This document shows positions 8,571-15,928 of a DNA stretch of 62,311 nt, piece after piece. Origin of the DNA: Chitinophagaceae bacterium (GTDB taxonomy: Bacteria; Bacteroidota; Bacteroidia; Chitinophagales; Chitinophagaceae). Positions within the stretch are counted from its first letter, which is position 1, and each line of letters begins with the position of its first letter. Both the position numbers and the translations under genes were made by a program. Below the pieces are notes generated by a model. The model was not told the origin of the DNA and did not search any database. It saw nothing but the letters and a program-made list of their open reading frames with translations. The stretch is taken from contig JAIEQM010000023.1 of NCBI GenBank assembly GCA_019747705.1, forward strand, positions 1 to 62,311, read 5' to 3'.

Positions 8571-9896
8571 ATGTTTCAGAATTTAAGTGAACGTTTAGAG
8601 AGTGCGTTTAAGAATATTAAAGGCGAAGGCCGTATTACGGAGCTCAATATTGCTGCCACTGTAAAAGACATCCGCCGTGCCCTGGTGGATGCGGATGTGA
8701 ATTTTAAAATAGCCAAAGAATTTACTGATACGGTAAAGGATAAAGCCCTTGGCAGCAAAGTTCTGCTGGCAGTAAACCCTGGTCAGCAGATGGTGAAGAT
8801 TGTGCAGGATGAATTAACTGCACTCATGGGCGGCAGTGAAGCAGAACTGGATATAAAAGGTGCACCTGCGGTAATCCTCATCGCAGGGTTGCAGGGTAGT
8901 GGTAAAACAACCTTTAGCGGAAAGCTGGCCAATTATCTCAAAACAAAAAAAGGCAAAAGCCCCTTGCTGGTGGCAGCAGATATTTATCGCCCTGCAGCCA
9001 TTGACCAGTTAACTGTACTCGGCGGGCAGATTGGTGTGGATGTGTACAGCGAGCGTGAAAATAAAGATGCCGTTGCTATTGCACAAAATGCCATTAAAGA
9101 AGCCAGGGCTAAAAATAAAAACGTTGTCATTATAGATACAGCCGGCCGTTTAGCCATTGATGAAGTGCTGATGACTGAAGTGGCCAATATTAAAAAGGCT
9201 GTTACACCCAATGAAATTTTATTTGTGGTGGATAGTATGACGGGCCAGGATGCAGTGAACACGGCTAAGTCTTTTAACGACCGTTTGAATTTTACAGGCG
9301 TGGTGCTTACCAAATTAGATGGCGATACAAGAGGTGGTGCGGCTCTTTCCATTAAGTACACGGTAAACAAACCCATTAAGTTTGTGAGCAGCGGGGAGAA
9401 AATGGAAACACTGGATGTGTTTTACCCTGAGCGTATGGCCCAGCGTATTTTGGGAATGGGCGATATTACTTCATTGGTTGAAAAAGCCCAGGAGCAGTAT
9501 GATGAAGCTGAGGCACGCAAGCTGGAAAAGAAGCTTCGTAAGAATCAATTTGATTTTGAAGATTTCAAAACCCAGTTGGAGCAGATCAAAAAAATGGGGA
9601 ACCTTAAAGATTTGATGGGCATGATACCCGGTATGGGCAAAGCCATTAAAGATGTGGATATTAAAGATGATTCCTTTAAAGGTGTTGAAGCTATTATTAA
9701 CAGTATGACCCCTTTTGAACGTAAAAATCCTGATGTAATTAACCAGAGCCGCCGCCTGCGTATTGCAAAGGGCGCCGGAAAGGATATTTCAGAGATTAAT
9801 GCCTTCATTAAACAGTTTGAACAAATGAAGCAAATGATGAGTGCCATGAACAAAATGCCCATGGGCCGTATGATGCCGGGCATGGGCCGCCGTTAA
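8571..9896 (+). CDS. ffh: Signal recognition particle GTPase Ffh (SRP54)
   Basis: A 441-residue SRP GTPase that, with 4.5S RNA, captures signal peptides at the ribosome and delivers them to FtsY at the membrane. The N domain is a helical bundle (about 1-90). The G domain carries the P-loop GLQGSGKTT (106-114), DTAGRLAIDE and TKLDGDTRGGAALS. The methionine-rich M domain begins near NQFDFEDFKTQ and contains MGMIPGMG, and the protein ends in a Met/Gly-rich tail. The start is ATG 8571 (MFQNLSERL), which gives the standard N domain; an upstream TTG at 8538 lies within the promoter region. Confidence 0.98.
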   Translation: MFQNLSERLESAFKNIKGEGRITELNIAATVKDIRRALVDADVNFKIAKEFTDTVKDKALGSKVLLAVNPGQQMVKIVQDELTALMGGSEAELDIKGAPAVILIAGLQGSGKTTFSGKLANYLKTKKGKSPLLVAADIYRPAAIDQLTVLGGQIGVDVYSERENKDAVAIAQNAIKEARAKNKNVVIIDTAGRLAIDEVLMTEVANIKKAVTPNEILFVVDSMTGQDAVNTAKSFNDRLNFTGVVLTKLDGDTRGGAALSIKYTVNKPIKFVSSGEKMETLDVFYPERMAQRILGMGDITSLVEKAQEQYDEAEARKLEKKLRKNQFDFEDFKTQLEQIKKMGNLKDLMGMIPGMGKAIKDVDIKDDSFKGVEAIINSMTPFERKNPDVINQSRRLRIAKGAGKDISEINAFIKQFEQMKQMMSAMNKMPMGRMMPGMGRR

Positions 9897-9911
9897 TTTT
9901 TATAAAAGGGG

Positions 9912-9942
9912 TTGGATATATCAACTTCGCATCTTAAATTTG
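9912..9942 (+). promoter_or_regulatory. Promoter of rpsP (TTG-N20-TAAATTTG)
   Basis: TTG at 9912-9914 and TAAATTTG at 9935-9942, separated by 20 nt, match both elements of the Bacteroidota housekeeping promoter. The leader to the rpsP ATG would be about 42 nt, long enough for ribosomal protein feedback control, which I cannot demonstrate. Confidence 0.6.
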
Positions 9943-9991
9943 CCGCCTTAGTTAACCTTTATTTATTCACGCATTTAAATTTTAATTTACG

Positions 9992-10441
9992 ATGCCAGTT
10001 AAAATCCGTCTGCAAAGACACGGGTCAAAAAAGAGACCTTTCTATTTCATCGTAGTGGCCGACGCAAGAGCCCCCAGAGATGGAAAATTCATTCAGAAAA
10101 TTGGTACTTACAATCCTGTAACAGAACCTGCGGTTATTCAAATTGACCGTCAGAAAGCATTGGAGTGGCTCCATAAAGGTGCACAGCCCACTGATACTGT
10201 TCGCAAGATCCTTTCAACCAAAGGTGTATTGTACCTCAAGCATTTGTTACGTGGTGTAAGCCTTGGTTTGTTTGACCAGGCAGCCGCCATGGAAAAATTC
10301 CAGGCATGGCACAGCGAGCATGAAGCCGCTGAAACAAAGAAAAGAGAAGAAGCCCGCAAGGCCCGTTTCTCTAATCGTTTTGCCGGCCGTCGTCCTGCGC
10401 CCCGTCGCCAGGAAGGTGGTGAAAAACCTGCCGCTGAATAA
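9992..10441 (+). CDS. rpsP: 30S ribosomal protein S16
   Basis: A 149-residue S16, a 30S assembly protein. The conserved core [32 protein letters not shown] and [12 protein letters not shown] occupies residues 1-75. The remainder is an Ala/Lys/Arg-rich extension ([19 protein letters not shown]) that makes it much longer than the roughly 80-residue E. coli protein, as is common in Bacteroidota. rimM, its usual partner in 30S maturation, follows after a repeat-filled gap and a terminator. Confidence 0.97.
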   Translation: MPVKIRLQRHGSKKRPFYFIVVADARAPRDGKFIQKIGTYNPVTEPAVIQIDRQKALEWLHKGAQPTDTVRKILSTKGVLYLKHLLRGVSLGLFDQAAAMEKFQAWHSEHEAAETKKREEARKARFSNRFAGRRPAPRRQEGGEKPAAE

Positions 10442-10469
10442 TTGAATGATGAAATGAAACGAATAAAAG

Positions 10470-10498
10470 TCCCTTCTGTTTACCAGGAGGGATTTTTT
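10470..10498 (+). terminator. Terminator after rpsP
   Basis: Arms TCCCT (10470-10474) and AGGGA (10488-10492) followed by six T residues. A short stem but a good U-tract; it would separate rpsP from rimM. Confidence 0.55.
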
Positions 10499-10512
10499 GT
10501 TTGAAGTTCCAG

Positions 10513-10842
10513 CCCCTCTAACTCCCCCAGGGGGAGAATTGCATAGCACAGCCCACACTTTTTATACTCTCTGAATAAATGACAGTTCCATATATTAAAG
10601 TCTTTACGTAAATGGTTTGATTGCGGGCTTTGATATTTCATGGCATCTTCGTTGCCCGTCCGAATGGCAAGGCCGGGCGGATGTCACTCATGCAGACGCT
10701 TTGGTCTGCATCCCGACCGTAGTGTCGGGACTTGTACGTCCGGTTCATTGGGCAGCATTAATTCAACCACACCAAAAAATATCAAACGCTCAAAGAGGCG
10801 TGGGCTGTGCAAAGCAGTTCCCCCTTCAGGGGGCGGAGGGGG
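10513..10842. repeat. Pair of inverted CCCCC/GGGGG-type repeats upstream of rimM
   Basis: The 44-bp segment 10513-10556, read in reverse complement, aligns to 10800-10842 with a few mismatches and small gaps; shared parts include GTGGGCTGTGC and a central CCCCC-n-GGGGG palindrome. The arms are 243 bp apart. A related segment (TGTGTGGAAAG, CTCCCC, GGGGGAGG on the minus strand) lies at 33965-34001, so this is a dispersed family. The interval between the arms holds no credible gene. Confidence 0.75.
10654..10680 (-). repeat. 27-bp palindromic element, family 1, copy A
   Basis: On the minus strand the arms are CCGCCCGG and TTCGGACGGGC around an 8-nt loop. The same arms, with different loops, occur at 18590-18616 and inside nuoC at 39542-39568. 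Nearby 10686-10735 holds two further small hairpins (GCAGAC/GTCTGC and TCCCGAC/GTCGGGA). Confidence 0.8.
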
Positions 10843-10847
10843 TTTCT

Positions 10848-10855
10848 TATCTTTG
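10848..10855 (+). promoter_or_regulatory. -7 element TATCTTTG at the rimM start
   Basis: A perfect TAnnTTTG ending 4 nt before the rimM ATG at 10860, directly after a G-rich palindrome. The transcript would start at or within the start codon. Confidence 0.6.
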
Positions 10856-10859
10856 CCCC

Positions 10860-11378
10860 ATGGATCAATACTTCAGCATCGGAGCCATCGTTGGCACATT
10901 TGGTTTAAACGGAGAAGTGGTGCTTAAACACAACCTCGGTAAAAAAACTTCACTTAAAGGACTGGAGGTATTGTTTATTGAAGAAGCCAAAGACAAGTTC
11001 ATTCCCTATTTCATCATTTCATCCAAAATTAAAAATGAAGCAGAAGTGTATTTGGGTATTGAAGGGTTTGCCACAAAAGAATCAGCTAAACGTATTACTT
11101 CCAAAAAAGTGTGGCTCAAGGAATCTGATTTTAATAAATATGCTGCAAAGGCAGCGCCCATTTCCTTAATCGGCTTTACCCTATTTAACGGAAAAGAAGA
11201 ATTGGGAGTGATTGATGAGGTAATTGAACAGCCGCTGCAAATACTTTGCAAACTTCAAATACAAGGAAAAGAAGTATTGATTCCTTTGCATGAAGAAACG
11301 ATCCGTAACATCCATCAAAAAAAGAAACAGGTAATTGTGGAATTGCCGGATGGTTTGCTGGAAGTGTATTTGGGGTAA
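10860..11378 (+). CDS. rimM: 16S rRNA processing protein RimM
   Basis: A 172-residue ribosome maturation factor that binds S19 in the 30S head and assists late 16S processing. The N-terminal beta-barrel half opens MDQYFSIGAIVGTFGLNGEV, and the C-terminal PRC-barrel half (about 95-172) contains LIGFTLF...IDEVIEQPLQILCKLQI and KEVLIPLHEETI. The frame is open a further 81 codons upstream, but that stretch is repeat-derived; ATG 10860 gives the standard RimM N-terminus and follows the -7 element. It is functionally linked to rpsP. Confidence 0.95.
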   Translation: MDQYFSIGAIVGTFGLNGEVVLKHNLGKKTSLKGLEVLFIEEAKDKFIPYFIISSKIKNEAEVYLGIEGFATKESAKRITSKKVWLKESDFNKYAAKAAPISLIGFTLFNGKEELGVIDEVIEQPLQILCKLQIQGKEVLIPLHEETIRNIHQKKKQVIVELPDGLLEVYLG

Positions 11379-11456
11379 TCAGTGCTGTTGCAGAGAAGGT
11401 CTGTATACTTTTAAATTCGACAAGAATCACTAAATTTGTTTAGAGCGTTTAACAAT

Positions 11457-11687
11457 ATGACAAGACAAATTATTATTGAACGAACATTAAAAGCGATTAA
11501 TCAGCTTCCCGAAGACAAGGCAGAAGAAATTTCAGACTTTGCGGATTTTCTTTTTAAACGTTATGAAGAACAGGAATTAATAAATGGGATTCAAAAATTG
11601 ACTTCTGAAAGTCAGGCGTTTGACTTCTTAAATACTGAAGACGACATTTATTCAATTGCCGACCTAAAAGAAGTTTACAATGCCTAA
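11457..11687 (+). CDS. Antitoxin-like protein (DUF2281 type), partner of MazF-like toxin
   Basis: A 76-residue acidic, helical protein (ERTLKAINQLPEDKAEEISDFADFLFKRYEE) of the kind that precedes PemK/MazF toxins in Bacteroidota. Its last 8 nt overlap the toxin start, the typical antitoxin-first coupling. ATG 11457 is chosen; a TTG at 11436 is less likely. It should neutralise the downstream RNase and repress the pair, by family analogy; no DNA-binding motif is plain in the sequence. Confidence 0.8.
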   Translation: MTRQIIIERTLKAINQLPEDKAEEISDFADFLFKRYEEQELINGIQKLTSESQAFDFLNTEDDIYSIADLKEVYNA

Positions 11688-12000
11688 AGGAGACATTGTA
11701 CTGATAACTTTTCCATTTACTGACCTGACTGGCAGCAAATTAAGACCGGCAGTTATTCTTGCTGACACAACACTTGACTCTACCGTTTGCTTTATAACGA
11801 CACAGTTACAATGGCAAGAGGCTACTGATGTGCAACTTATACCAACTTTATCTAACGGGCTAAAAAAGCAATCTTTAATCAGAACAAGTAAAATTGCAAC
11901 ATTGGACAAAACATTGGCTAAAGGTCTTTTGGGCAGGTTGACATCAGATGAACTTTCTGACTTAAATGACAAACTAAAAACATTCCTTCGTTTAAAGTGA
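11680..12000 (+). CDS. PemK/MazF-family toxin (mRNA endoribonuclease)
   Basis: A 106-residue toxin of the PemK/MazF fold. The signature GDIVLITFPFTDLTGSKLRPAVIL covers residues 4-27, including the conserved G-D-I-V and K-x-R-P-A-V elements, and RTSKIATLDKTLAKGLLGRLT forms the later conserved block. Family members cleave mRNA at short sequence motifs to arrest growth; the target motif cannot be predicted. It looks intact. It is convergent with the membrane gene at 12031. Confidence 0.88.
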   Translation: MPKGDIVLITFPFTDLTGSKLRPAVILADTTLDSTVCFITTQLQWQEATDVQLIPTLSNGLKKQSLIRTSKIATLDKTLAKGLLGRLTSDELSDLNDKLKTFLRLK

Positions 12001-12030
12001 CAATTGCCACATGCCTGCAACAGAGCGCCA

Positions 12031-12576
12031 TTACAAAGTTGTCCCCGTCGGTTTATTTTTCTGTTTGCTACCAACCAAAACTAAATACACAATGCCTGCC
12101 ATTAACCCAATAACTCCTCCAAGATAACTGAAGTTATGAATGGCGGCAACATTTAAAAAAGCTTCTTTGTTGATGAGTTCGTCCGTTACACCCCATGGAA
12201 TTTCAAATTGAATCCAATGCAGTTTGCTCAATAAGAATCCTGTTATTCCGGAAGAGATGGTAATTAGTAATACCAGCATCAATACGTTTCGCAACACAAC
12301 TTTCATTTGCTGATGGGTTTTTAAAAGAAGAGCCATGGCACCGAGAATCAATCCAATAAAAATGCCCATCCACCAACTGGCTAAAAAACCAATAATACCC
12401 ACCGCCATTCTTGTACTGCCCAACTGATGCGGATAAATGCGGAACTGTTTAAATTTAAAAGCTGAAAAATAGTCACTGCTGATGGTGTATGTTATTTGAT
12501 TATGAAGGATACCATACAACCCTGCTGTTAATGCACTTATTAAAACAAAGGCAGAAAGAACGCCAAATTTGCTCAT
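12031..12576 (-). CDS. Hypothetical membrane protein, four membrane segments
   Basis: A 181-residue integral membrane protein with segments at about 5-25, 55-80, 95-117 and 145-168. The stretch between segments 1 and 2 (NQITYTISSDYFSAFKFKQF) and the one between 3 and 4 (LHWIQFEIPWGV) would be extracytoplasmic. No known motif is recognised. It lies 12 bp downstream of the TPR regulator gene and reads the same way, so it may be the last gene of the sigma-factor operon. Confidence 0.75.
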   Translation of the reverse strand: MSKFGVLSAFVLISALTAGLYGILHNQITYTISSDYFSAFKFKQFRIYPHQLGSTRMAVGIIGFLASWWMGIFIGLILGAMALLLKTHQQMKVVLRNVLMLVLLITISSGITGFLLSKLHWIQFEIPWGVTDELINKEAFLNVAAIHNFSYLGGVIGLMAGIVYLVLVGSKQKNKPTGTTL

Positions 12577-12588
12577 AACATTTCACCT

Positions 12589-13311
12589 TTACTTCAACTT
12601 TTTCTTTAGCGCTTTCGCATACTTCTCATACCTGCTTCCGGGTTTTACAGCATCGGCATACTGCAATGCTTTTTCTGTTTGCTGCAAATGATACGCACTT
12701 AATGCTGCAAAAAAATTAGCATCTTCCTTATAAACTGATTCGCCTTTGGTAATTGTTTCAAACAATGGTAAAGCGTCAGCATATTGTTGTGTTTTCACCA
12801 GTGCAATACCCAAATGATAATTGATGGTTGCATCATCCGGTGCATTCTTTTGCAGTTGCATGAAGGCAGTAACAGCATCAGCATATTTTTGATCATTAAA
12901 TAACTGTGCAGCTTTTGAAAGTTCATCTTCATTACCTCTTGTTACAGCGCCGCTCATAGCATCTACCGGGTATCCATCCACACTCACACCGGGAATGCTC
13001 AGAAATAAAATTAAAGCAACAGAAGCAGCAGCGGCCAGTGCATACACCCATCGTTTGATGGGAATAACTTTTGCCTTCTGTTCTTCTTGCTTAAAATATT
13101 GCTGTGTGAGCGGGGTAAGTATTTGTTGTAATTGGGGTAATGTTTGTTCCGCCTGCTGATGTTTCTCAACGGTATGCTGTGTAAACCTGTAAGAGCTGAG
13201 CATCTGCTGCAACTGCTCATCTGTTTGCAGTTGCTGCTCAAATGCAGAACGCTCCTCTGCACTCATCGAGCCACTTACATAGTTTTCAATATCGTTGTAT
13301 GTATAGGTCAT
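12589..13311 (-). CDS. Membrane-anchored TPR protein, probable anti-sigma factor
   Basis: A 240-residue protein with an N-terminal anti-sigma-like segment (YNDIENYVSGSMSAEERSAFEQQL, about 4-27), a single membrane segment at about 87-108 (VYALAAAASVALILFLSI), and an exported C-terminal part with three TPR-like repeats (about 128-235). No zinc-binding HxxxCxxC motif is visible. Its start overlaps the sigma gene's stop by 4 nt, the usual sign of a cognate sigma/anti-sigma pair. I infer that the cytoplasmic part holds the sigma factor and the periplasmic TPRs sense a protein signal. Confidence 0.8.
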   Translation of the reverse strand: MTYTYNDIENYVSGSMSAEERSAFEQQLQTDEQLQQMLSSYRFTQHTVEKHQQAEQTLPQLQQILTPLTQQYFKQEEQKAKVIPIKRWVYALAAAASVALILFLSIPGVSVDGYPVDAMSGAVTRGNEDELSKAAQLFNDQKYADAVTAFMQLQKNAPDDATINYHLGIALVKTQQYADALPLFETITKGESVYKEDANFFAALSAYHLQQTEKALQYADAVKPGSRYEKYAKALKKKLK

Positions 13312-13877
13312 AACATCAGTTCTTTAAATTGCGGTTTATTGCGCACCTGTTCGGCCAGCTCACCCATGCAGTTACTTTTTCGTTTGCGGTAGTAGGCATA
13401 CGTCATACCCAGCTCTTCTGCAATTTCCTCCTGCGGTTTTTTCAGGAGGCTTTTCAGAATCACTTCTTTACAATTACCCATATCATTCAGTACCAGCATC
13501 ACTAATTGTTCTTTCTCCACTTGCGCTGTATGCTCTTCCGCTGCGGCATTGGCATCACCCGGAATATGAGTAAATGCATCATCATCATCGTTTGTTACCA
13601 CTTTTAAAGAAGTTTTTTTGATTTTGTTTAAAAACTTTCGTTTGCACAGCAATAATAAAAAAGCTTCAAACGGGCAGGTAAGTACAAACTGTTTATCAGC
13701 GGCAAGTTTGTAAATATCAATCAGCGCTTCCTGAAATACATCACCTGCATCCTCCTCACTACAGCCACGGGAAAGCAGGTAGGCTTTCATGTGTGGCGCA
13801 AAGCGCTCGTAAATTTCGCTGATGAGGCGCTGGTTATGCGTTAACAGGGCATCAATGTATTTTTGATCTTCGTGCAA
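13308..13877 (-). CDS. ECF-type RNA polymerase sigma factor
   Basis: A 189-residue group IV sigma factor. Region 2 spans about 18-85 (ISEIYERFAPHMKAYLL, EEDAGDVFQEALIDIYK, FEAFLLLLCKRKFLNKIKK). A linker rich in Asp follows, and region 4 at about 140-185 has the helix-turn-helix KPQEEIAEELGMTYAYYRKRKSNC. It is the first gene of a leftward unit with the TPR protein and probably the membrane protein at 12031. It is divergent by 87 bp from the PKD and CHAT genes, which are natural candidates for its regulon. Confidence 0.9.
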   Translation of the reverse strand: MHEDQKYIDALLTHNQRLISEIYERFAPHMKAYLLSRGCSEEDAGDVFQEALIDIYKLAADKQFVLTCPFEAFLLLLCKRKFLNKIKKTSLKVVTNDDDDAFTHIPGDANAAAEEHTAQVEKEQLVMLVLNDMGNCKEVILKSLLKKPQEEIAEELGMTYAYYRKRKSNCMGELAEQVRNKPQFKELML

Positions 13878-13964
13878 AATGAATGATTGTCTATGGCAAT
13901 AAAAATAAGATTTTTATATTTAGGGTAACAGTTTAACTTACCTGCTGATATACCGCTAAAGCAC

Positions 13965-15896
13965 ATGAAGATTTTTTTATTATATATTTTATTTTGCACC
14001 TGCTGTTTGTACGTTTTTGCACAAACAGATACCGCTGTCGTCATTACACAGAAAGAAAACAAAGTTTCTTTTAAGGCTCAACTCTCCCCGTTAACACAAA
14101 TACCCGGCGCTCCCAAACCTTTCTATACCTATCTCTGGGATTTTGGTGATGGCCATTTCAGCACGCAGGAAAACCCGGAACATATTTATGATAAGGCAGG
14201 CGATTTTGAAGCCATGCTCTACGCCGTTAATAATTATGATGATGGAAAAAAGCCGGGCCGCAAAAGGGCAAAAGTTAGAATAAAAGGTGTGAACAAATCC
14301 TATCTTGTTTCCAACTCACAGGCGGAACAAAACTTTTTTAAAGCCAATGGTGTGTTTGAATTAAAGTACAATTGCATGGCAAAACCGGGTGATACAATGG
14401 TACTGATGGCAGGCTGGAAAACCGATATGGCTGTAAACGGCAAAGTTTATTTATTCATTAATGAAAAACAATTCGGGCAAAACAGTTTTGATACCGCCGG
14501 TTTCAGTTGGTACCATGATGCGGTACTGAATACAGATAAAAATGCGGTTGCTGCTGTTCGCCCGTTCAGCAACCTGCTGCTCACCAGCAGCGGAAGTCCG
14601 CCCTCAAACATAAAAGACGAAAAGAAATTTACAGGTGCTGAAAGCAAAACTTTTTTAGCAAACACGCTCAGGCTTTATAACAATGTGTTTGCAGTAGATG
14701 TAAAAAACAATCCTGCTGATGCACAGTTTATGTTTGCCAATTTATTTGTAACACCGGGCATGATAAAAGATACCAATGCTACCATTACCATTACAGGTTT
14801 GTTTGTGCCGGACAGCGGTAATGTATATATGCACCAGCTAAATATTCCCATTGTTACCAGTCATGATCCCAACAAAATGAATTTAAAACAGGGCCGGTTA
14901 AATTACAGGCTGCTTAAAAAAAGTAAATCGCTGGATTATAAAATACGTTTTCAAAATGATGGAGAAGGCCCGGCACGTAAAATAAAGCTGGGCATAACAC
15001 TCCCTTCTGCAATGGATCCGCAAACGATTCAAATCAAAGACATGTCGCCTTATTGTTTGCCCTGCGACAGTGTTGCTTCACGTACCGGCTGCTGGGAGCT
15101 GCTTGCAAATAAAGACAGCGCTGCATTTATTTTTAATGGCATATACCTGCCGGGTACCAATCAAAAAGGTGTGGATGATAAAGACAGCACCAAAGGTTTT
15201 GTGGAGTTTGATGTAAAAACAAAAAAGAAATTAGATAACCTTCCGTTTAAAGGTCGTACGGCAATTTATTTTGATAAAAATGAACCGGTGATCACCAATT
15301 TTGCTACAGGCCGTTTTAAACCGGCTCTTTCCCCCATTGTAATGGCGGGTTATGAACTGCAGTTGGGCAGTGGTTTGAGTGATGGATTAAATGCAGGTGT
15401 AGGTATTGCAAAACTGGCGCCATACAAACCTTATTTGCAATTTGAATTTTTTGGGAAAGCTTTTCGCAGCACTTCATCTTCCGGCGCTATTGCGGTGCCT
15501 GGCTCTGTTACTATTGATGGGCGCATTTATGATTATAAAAGTTATACACAATCTGTAAGAACAACGGTTACAAGAGCCGGGCTTGTGCCATTGCATCTCC
15601 GTTATAATTTCAATGATTTGCTTTCTGCAGGTATTGGCGTAAGAGTGGATGCAGATATTGCAGGCAGGAGAGATACTTCACGCAATTATATTTTGAATAA
15701 TTTCAACGGCGTACCCAACACACCTTATATAAGAACAAGAAGCAGCAGCGTTTCTTTTCTTGATAATGCAGCGTTTTTACCTTTTGCTGATGTGCAGTTT
15801 GGAAGAGTTCGTCTTGGTCCGCAAATCGGAACCCGTTTTTACTATGGCGGAAATAACCGTACTTATCTCTATTTTTATGTATCCTGGCGACTGTAA
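13965..15896 (+). CDS. Secreted PKD-domain protein with C-terminal outer-membrane barrel
   Basis: A 643-residue exported protein. It has a signal peptide (residues 1-20), a PKD domain at about 35-107 with the hallmark YLWDFGDGHFSTQENPEHIY, a central beta-rich region, a DUF11-like repeat-type segment near 305-350 (HDPNKMNLKQGRLNYRL, LDYKIRFQNDGEGPA), and a C-terminal run of amphipathic strands from about 455 ending in YLYFYVSWRL, the aromatic end of an outer-membrane beta-barrel. It sits 32 bp before the CHAT gene and is divergent from the sigma gene. It is probably a surface-exposed sensor or adhesin; no enzyme motif is visible. Confidence 0.82.
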   Translation: MKIFLLYILFCTCCLYVFAQTDTAVVITQKENKVSFKAQLSPLTQIPGAPKPFYTYLWDFGDGHFSTQENPEHIYDKAGDFEAMLYAVNNYDDGKKPGRKRAKVRIKGVNKSYLVSNSQAEQNFFKANGVFELKYNCMAKPGDTMVLMAGWKTDMAVNGKVYLFINEKQFGQNSFDTAGFSWYHDAVLNTDKNAVAAVRPFSNLLLTSSGSPPSNIKDEKKFTGAESKTFLANTLRLYNNVFAVDVKNNPADAQFMFANLFVTPGMIKDTNATITITGLFVPDSGNVYMHQLNIPIVTSHDPNKMNLKQGRLNYRLLKKSKSLDYKIRFQNDGEGPARKIKLGITLPSAMDPQTIQIKDMSPYCLPCDSVASRTGCWELLANKDSAAFIFNGIYLPGTNQKGVDDKDSTKGFVEFDVKTKKKLDNLPFKGRTAIYFDKNEPVITNFATGRFKPALSPIVMAGYELQLGSGLSDGLNAGVGIAKLAPYKPYLQFEFFGKAFRSTSSSGAIAVPGSVTIDGRIYDYKSYTQSVRTTVTRAGLVPLHLRYNFNDLLSAGIGVRVDADIAGRRDTSRNYILNNFNGVPNTPYIRTRSSSVSFLDNAAFLPFADVQFGRVRLGPQIGTRFYYGGNNRTYLYFYVSWRL

Positions 15897-15928
15897 AACA
15901 ATCATATAAATTTTTATTCAACTCCGCA

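Noticed and set aside
10617..10859. 81-codon open extension in front of RimM
   Set aside because: It reads through inverted-repeat DNA and over the -7 element; RimM has its normal start at 10860.
12589..13311. Classical zinc-binding anti-sigma factor
   Set aside because: No HxxxCxxC motif is present; the anti-sigma role rests on topology and overlap with the sigma gene only.
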